From Plakobranchus ocellatus (lineage: Eukaryota; Mollusca; Gastropoda; Plakobranchidae): DNA of 21,256 nt. Below the pieces are notes generated by a model. The model did not search any database and was not told the origin of the DNA. It saw only the letters and a list, made by a program, of their open reading frames with translations. The position numbers and the translations under genes were made by a program. Shown piece after piece: positions 10,895 through 20,969 of the stretch; position 1 is the first letter of the stretch; each line of letters begins with the position of its first letter. Where the stretch lies: positions 3,910,755 to 3,932,010 of the forward strand of contig BLXT01004061.1 of NCBI GenBank assembly GCA_019648995.1, read 5' to 3'.

Positions 10895-12109
10895 ATTGAA
10901 AAAAGACGATGCATATTTTCAAAAACTCATACGATGAATTAATAAGCTTAAGAAGTTTGGTACTGAAATGGATTGCAAGAATGACTTTGAGAAGTTAAAG
11001 AACTAAAAGAAGACATAAAAAATTCTTTCAAGAAATTAGATTCTCAGATTGACATTAACTAGTTTGAGAAGTTAAAGAGCTCAAAACAATAACAGAACAA
11101 CAGACCCAGTACTTATTTTTCAAAACAATTCCCTTGCTCTAGAATGGGGACATGGCTGGTAAAGGTCAATATCTTCAATTGCCACTTTCTCTATCACTGC
11201 TAATGCCTGTAGTTGGACTTTCACATGGACTTTTATGCCAACGCTGATGGCAATCTTACTTTCATTGTTTTTTCAACTAATTTAAGCATGCTCACCATGG
11301 TAAACTTATAGCTTTGATTAGTGTTAATGCAAACAAACCTCTAGTAAATTTGATTGATGAGAGCACTGTGAAATATCTGAAGACTTTTACTAGATAACCA
11401 CTCCTTTTGTTTTTAAAACAAAAAATCAAAGAATTTTGCTCAGTAGGGAGAGGCATAGCTTAATGCTCCCTCTTTTTTCCCCCCTAAATCAAGGCTATAT
11501 TAAGGTTGATCTAGAGGGGAAAAAATGGTAATTTTTTTTTTTCTATAATGCTTTTGCAAGAGAATCTTGCCTCAATTTTTTTTTAACTCTTGAAAAAATT
11601 TTTTAAAAACTTCCAAACTCCTTGTACTCTGGCTGTCATCACAAAAGTTTCAAATCCTGTGTTTGACATGCCAAATAGACAAAAATGTGGGAGAAATGTT
11701 CTGTTGCAGAGTGGCTGCAATGGGGTCTCAGTGCAAGTTGCAAGCTTTATTGATAGACAGCAGGATTACTTGTGATTGCTCAGGGAAAGCTGACAATGAA
11801 ACAAAATTTTAGGAAGAATGAAATAAGTAGCTTAGCTATGTTGACATTTGCTAGGGCTTGGCAGTTTCTGTCATCAGGAGAGTTCCCTTTCATCCACTAC
11901 TTACTATTAAAAAATCCAGGGCACAGTTTCAAAAGGTATAAATTTTTGAAAGTGTATTTTCACTTGCCTTTACAACTCATTAATCAATCTACAAATGGAG
12001 AAGATAAAGATACAGACTAGTTGGTCCTGTAAATGATTTTGCAGATGAAAGACCTGATGCTGACAAAGTTGGTTTTAATGAAGAGGATAATGAAGTTGAC
12101 CAGATCTAG
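10895..12109 (+). pseudogene. Unidentified coding-like relic with frameshifts, possibly a decayed retrocopy
   Basis: Several blocks in changing plus-strand frames look protein-coding. Around 10901-11100 there is a Lys/Glu-rich, coiled-coil-like stretch (VKELKEDIKNSFKKL). At 11296-11397 there are 33 codons (HGKLIALISVNANKPLVNL...) to a TAA. At about 11640-11775 a block reads SNPVFDMPNRQKCGRN. At 11811-12010 a block contains LAMLTFARAWQFLSSGEFPF. At 12017-12109 an acidic tail (PVNDFADERPDADKVGFNEE) ends at a stop. In-frame stops and shifts separate the blocks and no long frame survives. I do not recognise the family. A cellular retrocopy, a transposon ORF or several old exons are all possible. 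Confidence 0.4.
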
Positions 12110-12369
12110 ATTTACATCTATGTATGTTGTTTAATATCACGTACATTTGTCAATTTCTTGACAAGTCAAGAGTTTTTGCTCCTTACACTTACCATTTCCC
12201 ATTGTAATAATTCTTAATTAAAACAAAAGCCTGTCTTATCAGTAAGGTTGCATATTTTTTGTGGTCTGTAGCAATCTGTTGCAAGCTATGTTATGCCAAG
12301 GAGTTATATTGTTCTAGTAAAATCAAAACTTTTTTTCTTTCATTAAAATATGAAAACTTACAAACTTCC

Positions 12370-13060
12370 ATAACTTAAAATGCACTACAACAAAAATGTA
12401 ATATAATTTAAATCCATCTCATCTGTTGTACATGAAAAAGAATCCTCCTTGACACAAAAAATGAATTCTAATATTTAATAAATTGATCTGTCAATATATA
12501 TATTTTACCGACAATTCCAGACAAATACTAAATTCACCATAATGTGTGGAATCTATTAAAATGTGATTGATGTGTAAATACACACACAGCATACATCAAA
12601 TTTACCATAGTAAAAAGCATGTAGCAGTCTAGCAAGAAATAATATTGTGTAAATAAGTTTAAAATGCACATGCAACAAGTGAATTATAATGATTAGCCTG
12701 CTTTAAAGTGTTAAGTCCAAATATAAATATCAAGTTCACTATCATGTGTAAGTGGCTGACAAAAGGTGATGCGTATAACACAAGGTACATAGACACAACA
12801 CCAAATTTACCGTAATGTGTAGCATTAGAACACACTATTGAGCCTAGTAGTAGTAGCAGTACCCACTGAATCAGGTAAAATGTTGACATTGAATAACACA
12901 ACAGATGCAAAGAATGACTCAGTTCTTTGTGGCAGTAAATTTCATTGCATGGTAGAAATTATAGGTGGAATCTAATATAGTTGGGCTTCTAACACCTTTT
13001 GCAAAATAATTTATGAAACACAAAATATGTTGATGTGCATGTGCAGCAATCATGAAATAT
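12370..13060. repeat. Diverged tandem array, units of about 67-70 nt
   Basis: A core like caaatttaccataatgtgt recurs at about 12529, 12595, 12729 and 12800, spaced about 66, 134 and 71 nt. A second core (gcacatgcaacaa...ataatg) recurs at about 12380, 12665 and 13035. The spacing fits an old minisatellite of a unit near 67-70 nt, now heavily mutated. The exact bounds are uncertain. Confidence 0.45.
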
Positions 13061-13360
13061 AATGTAAAAGTTGTTGTGGTTGCTTTGACTTCTCAATATT
13101 TATTGATTGAAATGTTGGCCATAAGCATTTTCAAGGAGATGGGACCAAATCCTTATCTTTTGCCAAAAATTTAACATAAAACATCATTTTAATATTCAGA
13201 CCTGCTAGGACCAAAACTACGCTTTTATTGAAAGATTGTAGACCCATTGATAGTGACATAAAAACTTACCCACTTGATGGGTCTTAATAAGAATAAGAAA
13301 TACTACTTTATTAGTGAAAAAATGTCTTGATGTTAATCTAAATGATTCACAACAACTTCT

Positions 13361-14180
13361 TTAGGTGCCTTGTAGGGAGCAGACATTGGTGATCATGTTC
13401 CTCCACTCAAGCCTATTCTCAGTTAACCTTATAGCCATTGAATCTATCACCTATTGCCCATGAGTTAACAGTTTCAATAGAAGTTATTCTGTATTACCTC
13501 TACTGCGTTTGCCTTCAATCTTTCTAGTGGGTTTGCAAATAAATCCTAAAAATTGTAGTTGCCTCTGTCTTATGGTTGATCATTTGAAATTAGTTTCTTT
13601 CAGTGGACCTATAGATTCATTGGAATTTTTTCCAACCTTATCATTCTTTTGCCAGACCATAATATCTCTACTGCTTCTAATTTTTTGTGTTTCTCTTTTT
13701 ATTGTCCAACACTAAGTAGCAAAACCATGTAATAGTATTGACTACAAATATGCTTTCATTACCCTGATTTTGCTATCCATACTTATGTTTCTGTTTGCCA
13801 ATACATTTATTGGTGTCATTTTTTGGAATGCATCTTTGGCAACAGCTATTCTTTTACTTATTTCACTTGTGCATCTACCATCTGATGTTATAAGGTTGCA
13901 AAAATGTTTGAATTTTGTAACTTGTTTGATTCTTTCATTTTTCCAAACGAGATTGCATTTGGGCTTAAAGGATTCGTTTGAGATGACCATGCATTTCATT
14001 TTTTTTTAATATTCAAAGACAAGCTAATTCTTCCGCCCTCTAAAACTACAGTAGGTATCTTAAAGTTTTTGAAATTGTTCTTCATCAGACTGTGCTATTA
14101 AAATGTGTCATCTGCATACCTGAGTTATAAAATTGTCTCTATCCACAATTTACAATGGTGAAAACTGATTGAACTCACAC
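13361..14180 (-). pseudogene. Decayed non-LTR retrotransposon, reverse transcriptase and tail, minus strand
   Basis: Reading right to left, RYADDT at about 14121-14104 is the catalytic YADD box of reverse transcriptase (codons 14118-14107), followed by IAQSDEEQFQKL. The open frame at 13999-13742 then reads MKCMVISNESFKPKCNL, NERIKQVTKFKHF and LITSDGRCTSEISKRI, the familiar post-catalytic region of endonuclease/reverse-transcriptase LINEs. Further down come RKIEGKRSRG (about 13475) and WRNMITNVCSLQGT with a stop at 13361. Several frameshifts and stops make it inactive. The 5' part (endonuclease, N-terminal RT) was not found. The clade (RTE-, CR1- or L1-like) cannot be settled by eye. Confidence 0.85.
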
Positions 14181-15750
14181 AGCTCTACCCATTCAAGCTT
14201 TTTTTTTTTGCATACCCTCAGACCATGATTTTTTAGGGATATTTTAAAAAATCAATGTAACTAATGTATGAAAGATAGAAACATAAAACTTATTGTGTTG
14301 CTTGTAGTCATAATAAAATGTATTAGAATGCAAACAGAAGGTGTTAATCATGTTAAGTAATTTTTTTTACAGATTTTTGAAAATTGCCTTTTTTAAGGCT
14401 AAGTTTTGCTATAGCACCAAGCATGCTCAATTTCATACACATTCTCCTATTCACATTTATGAACAGGAAACTACACAAAAAGAGTACAGAAATGTAAAAA
14501 CAAGGCAAAAAAAATTCAGAATCTCCAAATTCATCTAACGAATCATAACTTTCAAAGTCTTGAAACAAAATATGCAGTTTTGCTCCATTCGGGCCTTTAA
14601 CTTGCCATTTTTAGCTCTGATGGAGTGACCTTGGGTAAAAAGTTTTAAAAAATACAACCGCTTGGGCCAACGAAATGAGAGAAATACCAAATGAAAGAAG
14701 AAAAAACAAAGGATTGTTCGCACACACCTTTCAAGCCAATGGAGCAATATTAACAGTGGAAAAAAATTAATGAAAGGGATTGAGACATAAAACTATTTTG
14801 GATCACCACTGCGGCACGAGAAAGGCTGGGTGAGTTTTAAGAAAAAGATATGATCATTCTATTCTCAGGCTTGAGTTCAAATTTATTTTAAAACAAGGTA
14901 TGATCAAAACAGAAAAAATATTTTTTTCAATGCTCTTTTTATCAAAACAAATAAATACAACATCATTAAGACGTTTCTCAAAACAAACATGTGGCCAACA
15001 TATAACCAAATGTTTCTAGGAGGCCAGGCATATAGAGTCAAATGTCAGATTGAGAAAGACAATTTGAAGTTGCATTTTTTCTTCTTTTTAAAGCTTTTTC
15101 CAAAATTTTACATGGTTAAACCTTGGCACTGACAAGCAGAGTGGTTTATGCGTCAAAAATGATAGTTTTGACTTATTTAGGGTAAAATCAAGACAAAAAA
15201 AAATGCACGCAAAGATTTATGTCAAAAAGCACTATTCATACCCATAATAAGATAAAAATCAAAATATCCAAACAATTCCCCCACCCTACACAGAGACCGA
15301 TGATTCTTCAACCAATCTGCCCCAGAGGTCTCTCTAGCTTTCCATCTGCTCTCTTGATCCACTGCTGAAATTTTGAATTAATCAGGCTCCTCATTCCATC
15401 TCATATGACAACAAGATTGTAATAATGTGCTTGTACTCCAAATTTAACACAATGGTAATCACAGTTGCAATAGCAAAACATTTAGATGTTACAAGCAAAT
15501 AATAAACCTGCAGAATAAGCTTCAAATTATACTGATTCCAGAAAGTGTGACCACCAACACAAAAAGTTTATAGAAATCTTTAAGTTCCCTTTAACCAAAA
15601 TATATTGCATCACACTGACAAGAACACATGGTGCTGAATAGATATACATGTACATGTATGTACTTTGGTCAAAAAGTGCAACAAAGGTGTATAACATATG
15701 ATGGATTTTTAATACTTGTATCTTTGTGTACTTTAAACAAATGATACAGC
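14181..15750. other. Region downstream of the ASB gene, noncoding
   Basis: The region is AT-rich. It may include part of the ASB 3' UTR (minus strand), depending on which poly(A) signal is used; candidates on the minus strand are AATAAA at 15765-15760 and 14887-14882, and ATTAAA at 15713-15708. No coding sequence was recognised. Confidence 0.5.
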
Positions 15751-15759
15751 TTTACTAAC

Positions 15760-15765
15760 TTTATT
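15760..15765 (-). terminator. AATAAA hexamer close to the ASB stop, minus strand
   Basis: TTTATT on the plus strand reads AATAAA on the minus strand, only about 10 nt past the TAG at 15778-15776. If used, it would give an unusually short 3' UTR. Later hexamers at 15713-15708 (ATTAAA) and 14887-14882 (AATAAA) are alternatives. Confidence 0.3.
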
Positions 15766-15775
15766 ATACTTTATA

Positions 15776-16921
15776 CTAATGAATGTGTTTTTGTGAGAAT
15801 TCTGCAAATCTAAGAAAGTTCTTTAGTGCTGTTGGCAGAGGTAAATGTTCAACATTATCATCAATACTGGGCGGCAGTTGAGACCGTATTTTTATGCGAC
15901 ATCTATCTGCAAGTGAGAGCATTGGAAACAACAAACTAAAAATCCAGGGTTGGATTCTTGTATAGCTACTACAAAGAGCAATACGATTCAGTTTCATAGC
16001 AATGAGAGAGTGCAAGGGCCTGAACCCTGCCTTTTGGAGTAGTTTTAGAGCTAATAACTCTTTACTATTCTCATATACAATATCAGGGCTTTCCAAAAAC
16101 CATTTTGAAATACTTATTGAGACCAACTCTGACATCTGCTCAGGGCTGATCTTTGCACCAAAAGACAAAAGCATACAAATTTTCTCAATGAAGTTAAAAA
16201 CATAGGCCAAGATAATAGGCTTCTCTTTCCTGCAGCTGTTTGCCTCATTTACATCAGCTCCATGTTCTAGAAGCAGTTTGACTACAGAACTCGGCACATG
16301 CGATGCTTTGCAAGAGCAGCCAAGAGGTGACCCATTGTTGTCCATCAAATTCACATTCATGCCTAGCTGGAGGAGCTCTCTCACTGTGTCCACTGTCCCA
16401 TACAGGACTGCTGTGGGAAGAAATGTAGCATGTGCTGGATTGACGCCAGCTTTGAGCAGTAACTTGCAAATCACCAAAGGTTGAAACTTTTCATCGAGAG
16501 GAATCAGTCCTACGGATCTATCACTAGTTTCAAGGCTATCTGACAAGTTTGAAGTGTCCTCCTCCAGCATATTGTTCATACATTCGGTGTTCCAAAAATA
16601 CCATTGGTCAGTAGCCATCCGACATGTAACAGAGAAAGGGGTTTCACCTTGATTATCTGGAATGTCTGTTCTACAGCCATTGGCAAGCAAAAACTTTACT
16701 AATTCCATCTGGCTGCTGTGGCATGCTAGCAAAAGAGGTGTACTTCCACAGGAATCTTGTGAATCCAATCTTGCACCGTATCTTACTAGCATTGCAGCTA
16801 TTTTGAGATGGGCATGCTGTGACCTTTCACTGCAGCAGACGATATGCAAGGGAGTCATGCCATCTTTGCCACAAGCATTCACATCGATACCCTGCTCTAA
16901 GATACAAGCAACCAGTCGCAC
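15776..16921 (-). CDS. ASB gene exon 2: ankyrin repeats and SOCS box
   Basis: An open run of 381 codons plus stop starts directly after the acceptor tttcttacag (minus strand), so the GTG at 16921 codes an internal Val, not a start. An acidic Ser/Thr insert (EEDTSNLSDSLETSDRS, residues about 175-190) separates the first ankyrin repeats from the later ones. The stop is TAG at 15778-15776. Confidence 0.92.
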   Translation of the reverse strand: MRLVACILEQGIDVNACGKDGMTPLHIVCCSERSQHAHLKIAAMLVRYGARLDSQDSCGSTPLLLACHSSQMELVKFLLANGCRTDIPDNQGETPFSVTCRMATDQWYFWNTECMNNMLEEDTSNLSDSLETSDRSVGLIPLDEKFQPLVICKLLLKAGVNPAHATFLPTAVLYGTVDTVRELLQLGMNVNLMDNNGSPLGCSCKASHVPSSVVKLLLEHGADVNEANSCRKEKPIILAYVFNFIEKICMLLSFGAKISPEQMSELVSISISKWFLESPDIVYENSKELLALKLLQKAGFRPLHSLIAMKLNRIALCSSYTRIQPWIFSLLFPMLSLADRCRIKIRSQLPPSIDDNVEHLPLPTALKNFLRFAEFSQKHIH

Positions 16922-17647
16922 CTGTAAGAAACATAGTCACCAATAGTTAAAATAAAGAAATTCAACTCAGTAATTAAGAAATTTGGTTTTGATTCACAAA
17001 TTGCATTTTCACTAATCCTCAAAACACATCTGTGAACTTTGTTAAGCTAAAATGTAGAAATGGGATGTTTTGATTCATGCCAAGTTAGAAGTATTTTAGT
17101 TTTTCTTTTAAGTTTTATGGAAGGGAAGTCATTCTTCATAATTTTTATAAAAATTTTTAAAATACACAATGTATATTTTGTTATCTTGCCTTTATTATTT
17201 CTAAACTAAGATTACTTCACAGAATTCCTGTATTTTTGTCAAAACAATCCTAATTATCATCAGAATTGCCACTATTCCTTGCTTTCCTATTCATCATTAA
17301 TTATTTAATAACATAAAATATAATATTATGCCAAAATATCAATTAAGAATGGGTGAATAAAGAGCAATATAGTTCACTTTCAGCAGCTTCACAGGTGCTG
17401 CACGGCCTTGCATTCAGTTGGATTATTACCAGAATATCCGATTAACCCTCTACATTCTCTGGTAAACATGCCTGACATAATGGTATTGAATTGCCCATTA
17501 CAAGGATCTAGACAATTTTTCAGAATTAATTACATCCCTAAGTCTCACAACACCATGACTTATCTAATTCATTTTTTTTTTCATATCATGATTTAGACTC
17601 ACAGAATCTAGAGGGACCAGGAGGGAAAGACTTGCTACTTTGTGCCA

Positions 17648-17701
<54 letters not shown>

Positions 17702-18363
17702 AATTAGCAACATTGGTCTTGACCACATACAGTTTGCCTATTGTTTGATGATGAAAAGGAGTCAGGAACAAGGGGATAGCACTGACTTGTAATGAAGAAT
17801 GCACGCCATAAATATTTTTCTATTCCTGATCGAATCCCATGTTTCTATATTAGGTGAAGAAAAAGCAGGTACTAAAACAAAGAAACAAAATAAATCATTT
17901 AACTTAACACCATTGGACAGCAGTCTTCTCAGAAGATTGTTCATGAGAAGGGGAGTCTATTTTCTAGTACAATTATTTAAAATGGGTTGGATACTTGTTC
18001 TGCCACAGCAGAATTGCACTTTTACTGTAGGCTGGCTCCACTGTAGTTTTTTGGTTACAGATTAACCCATATATGCCTTAAAAAGTGAATAATAATAATT
18101 AATTCAAACAAAAGCAATTATGCTGAAAGCCTGATATAGTTTTAACAATTATTTTCCCTCCTAAACATAACCAACAAGGATTTGGAATATATACTTACCT
18201 TGGAAATATGACATACGAGACAAAGCACAGGCATTCTTGTCTGCTCTATAATATCCCTCACAAGCTTTGAGTTCAGCAGGGTCTCCAGATCTATGCCAGT
18301 CCCAGTCTCCAAAGTCAGGGTATTTATGTGCTCCCTCAAAACATGGAGGCTTGCGAAGGACAT
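15776..18363 (-). CDS. Ankyrin repeat and SOCS box (ASB family) protein, two coding exons, complete
   Basis: Exons 18363-18199 and 16921-15776 join in phase 0 across a 1,277-nt GT..AG intron, giving 436 residues. The ATG at 18363 has an in-frame TAA 18 nt upstream, which supports it as the start. Ankyrin repeats show at residues about 68-100 (DVNACGKDGMTPLHIV), 105-135 (GSTPLLLACHSS), 137-155 (NQGETPF), 225-260 (VNLMDNNGSPLG) and 270-300 (LLLEHGADVNEAN). The C-terminus is a SOCS box: a BC-box SLADRCRIKI at 391-400, expected to bind Elongin B/C, and LPLPTALKNFL at 415-425, the Cul5 box. ASB proteins are substrate receptors of Cullin-5 RING E3 ligases; the target here is unknown. A specific ASB number cannot be assigned. 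Confidence 0.9.
17652..17697. repeat. (TA)n microsatellite
   Basis: About 23 AT units run without interruption inside the ASB intron. Confidence 0.95.
17757..17950 (+). mobile_element. tRNA-derived SINE relic
   Basis: A tRNA-like head is visible: ggggatagcactgacttgta at 17772-17791 resembles the A box and anticodon arm of a tRNA, and gatcgaatc at 17828-17836 fits the B box consensus GWTCRANNC. Spacing of about 50 nt is right for an RNA polymerase III promoter. No tRNA fold is complete, so this is a SINE head and not a tRNA gene. The 3' limit is a guess. Confidence 0.5.
18199..18363 (-). CDS. ASB gene exon 1 (55 codons) with start codon
   Basis: It starts MSFASLHVLREHINTLTLET and ends CLVCHISK at the strong donor aag|gtaagt (18198). 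Its phase 0 end matches exon 2. An acceptor-like ttacag at 18404-18399 lies 35 nt upstream of the ATG, so the 5' UTR may itself be spliced. Confidence 0.8.
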
Positions 18364-19800
18364 GTCAGTTTCTTTTATTTAAGACCCTAACTTATACCCT
18401 GTAATTGTATTATTGTAAATTATATGTTAAAAGTGTGCCAAAACAAGACAAAGAAATAACTTTATGTGAATCAGATGGGTCTAAAACAATGAATCAAGCA
18501 TACCGCTAGTACCAGCATTGTACACATACATGTACAAGCCTTAATAAAAATATGATTTATGCTCTTGGTTCTTTTCACTGTCAAGTCTACAGAAAAAAAG
18601 CCAAATCCATGGAGGGCAATCATTTTGAATGTCAGATATTCAACTTCAAAAAGTCTAAACGAAACATAACACTTTCTGTGATTTTCATTTTAAAATATAA
18701 GCTCCAAATTGTGCATGTTCACCTCTTTACTCATGTACGAGATTTTGAAATGTAACAATAAACAAAATTAATCTGTCTATGTCTCTATTTGTTCAAGGAA
18801 TAAATAATCATGTCACAGTCACCAAACACAGAGTAAAAAGCAAGTACAAGGAAAGGCTTCAGAGAATGGAGTCTGAAGTTCTGAATGATGTTCAAAAGCT
18901 GAAAATATCATTTTTTCAACCAGGGAAGGACATGCATGACATATGCTTTGTAGTAGATAAAAATAGCTAGATGAGTAAACTACGAAAGTCACAGGCAGAG
19001 GGAAGAGGCAGCACAAGAAGAAACGAAAAAGACTAGGGCTCCATTCTCATAGACATCAGCCATGTATTACAAGAAAAAGTGCATAACTTAAACATTTATA
19101 AGCTTCATACACACATGATTATGATGTGATGTGTTATGCATGGAATGAATCAAAAGGTGTGGGGTAACAGAGAAGTGTTTGCTTTTTGCTTGGTGGACCA
19201 TCTCAGAAGTCAATGATTTAAAAAGTGCATCATTCTCTCAGATGGATGCACATACCAAAAACTGATATATATATGCTATTTTTGGCCACAGATATACTCT
19301 CCAAGTGATTATGTCAAGTTTTAGATGGAAGTTCTAAACCGTATGATATGAAGTGCAATATTTGCACCACTCTTACTTCCTGAGCTGCAAAGAATTTGGA
19401 TCACTGAAGTTAATCTAGCCAGGAAAACATCCAGATGACCCTAGACATCCCAGCTCTGCAATAGTAATAATTGGACAACCCTGTTTTTCGCTAGGTCTAC
19501 TAGATTGAAACAATGGAAGAATCCAGATCAGAGATAGAAAATCCCAATCAACTGTGCATAGCCCCCTTGAAAATTAAAAGGACTAAATTCGACCACACAC
19601 TGCCTATGAAGTCAGTTACCCTCTCTGATGCACATGCCTTCTATATAATGCTTTGCTATACAGATTTAAACCTGCGAAGCCAGGTCTTGATCCAGAATAA
19701 AAACATGAAAGCTAACTGTAGAATGTAGGAAAAGGAGAGAAAAAAGATTGTTGATTTTTGCCTTAAATCATAATCTAGAGTTACTGCATTCTTGGACCTG
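18364..19800. other. Region upstream of the ASB coding start
   Basis: This is AT-rich DNA that presumably holds a 5' UTR intron or the promoter of the ASB gene. Short open frames on both strands (for example 18779-18970 and 19513-19728) have no recognisable family or splice support. Nothing else is seen. Confidence 0.45.
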
Positions 19801-19810
19801 AAAGGCAAAT

Positions 19811-20072
19811 CAGCGCTTTTCGTTTGTTCCCACCCCGACTTTTTATATAGGCCTAGATTCTAGCTATATTAATCGGTCTGGCTCTATCTTCCTAATCCAT
19901 CGAAGAAATGAAGAGATAGCAGGCCAAGTTATAATGAAAATATTATTTTCACACAAAATTTACACAATTTGACACTTTTTTCGTTTGCTCCTATCGGATA
20001 ATAAAGCTACATCTAGAATCTCTAGGCCTTATATAAAAAGTCGGGGTGGGAACAAACGAAAAAGCGCCGCCA
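19811..20072. mobile_element. Palindromic MITE-like element 1
   Basis: The left arm, from about 19812 (agcgcttttcgtttgttccc and onward to the ggcctaga at 19850-19857), is mirrored by the right arm at about 20022-20067 (ctaggccttatataaaaagt, then the reverse complement of the cgtttgttcccacccc stretch). The arms are about 47 nt with few indels, then diverge towards a spacer of about 165 nt. A third, partial copy of the tcgtttgctcctatcgg motif lies inside at 19980-19997. No ORF or transposase is present. Confidence 0.7.
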
Positions 20073-20079
20073 AATCTTC

Positions 20080-20950
20080 TAGAGTAGATTTCTGGATATA
20101 GGCCTAGATTCTTGATGTATATTAATTGCATAATGCCGCACCAACACAACTCTATTTTATATGTAGGGAAGCTGGTCTGGCTCTGCGTCTATCTTCTGGA
20201 CTAGTCTAGATTTCTAGATCTAGATAGGTGGATCTACATTCTAGATCTAGATCTAGAGGCAATGGTTTAGATTCACGTTTTATATTCATGCATTCAGTAT
20301 CGGTCTTTTTTTTTATATCGGTTTTCGAACGTTGTCTGAGAGCGAAAAAAAAGTATTAAGAACGAAAAAGTCATAAATTGAGAAAGAACAGCTTTGAAAT
20401 ATTAATAACCCTAATAAAACATCGTGGGATAACTGAATTTATAAGATATCCAACAGCGACTGGATATTGTAACCTAGATCTAGATCTAGTAACGAAAAAA
20501 AAAAAAAAGACCGATACCAAATATATGAATATAAAACGTGAATGTAAACGTTTGCCGATCTAGATTCTAGATCTTGATCAATAAGTAGCATGTAATACAA
20601 AAAAAAAAAAAATTATATTTGGCCGCCGGTTGATCAAAATCATGAACTTTTAAGTATTTAGGATTAGATCTAAATGTTAGATCTAGATCTAGATCTAGTC
20701 TGTTTTTTTTTCTTAGGGCCTAATCTAGATCTAGAGTCTAGAAATCTGATTGTTTCTCTACAATATTTACAATACATGAGATCTTGGTAGGCCTAGATCT
20801 AATATTTTTTTTTTTTTTCAAAATAAAACAGGCCTCGAGTGAACTTTTTTCGTTCAAATATGTGAAGCCTAGATTAGATCTACTTTCTTTTTTTTTTAAC
20901 TTTAGTTAACTAAACGGTAAAAAATTGCAAGATGAATAGATCTAGCTAGT
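20080..20950. repeat. CTAGATCT-type repeat-rich zone
   Basis: TCTAGATCTAGATC strings recur at about 20208-20256, 20474-20490, 20558-20575, 20666-20699, 20722-20738, 20792-20800, 20866-20881 and 20938-20947, often next to ggcctagat. The 6-nt unit AGATCT is self-complementary. Poly(A) and poly(T) runs punctuate the zone. Confidence 0.8.
20251..20570. mobile_element. Palindromic MITE-like element 2
   Basis: The left arm at 20251-20314 contains attcacgttttatattcat and agtatcggtct followed by a T run. The right arm at 20493-20570 contains an A run, agaccgatacc and atgaatataaaacgtgaatg, the near-perfect reverse complement. Both arms end outward in CTAGATCT motifs. The spacer is about 180 nt and has no ORF. 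Its sequence is unrelated to element 1. Confidence 0.75.
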
Positions 20951-20969
20951 TTCATTTTCATTTTTGCAT

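Larger units (their letters stand above)
16922..18198 (-). other. ASB intron
   Basis: GT..AG intron of 1,277 nt on the minus strand. It contains a (TA)n tract and a SINE relic. The rest is AT-rich with nothing else recognised. Confidence 0.8.

Noticed and set aside
13770-14009. Plus-strand hydrophobic open frame
   Set aside because: It is the antisense shadow of the minus-strand LINE reverse transcriptase relic.
14808-14821. gcggcacgag string, similar to a cDNA library adapter
   Set aside because: Only about eight bases match, with no vector sequence around it; chance is enough.
16278-16946. Several open frames opposite or overlapping the ASB exon
   Set aside because: They are shadows of the real minus-strand coding exon.
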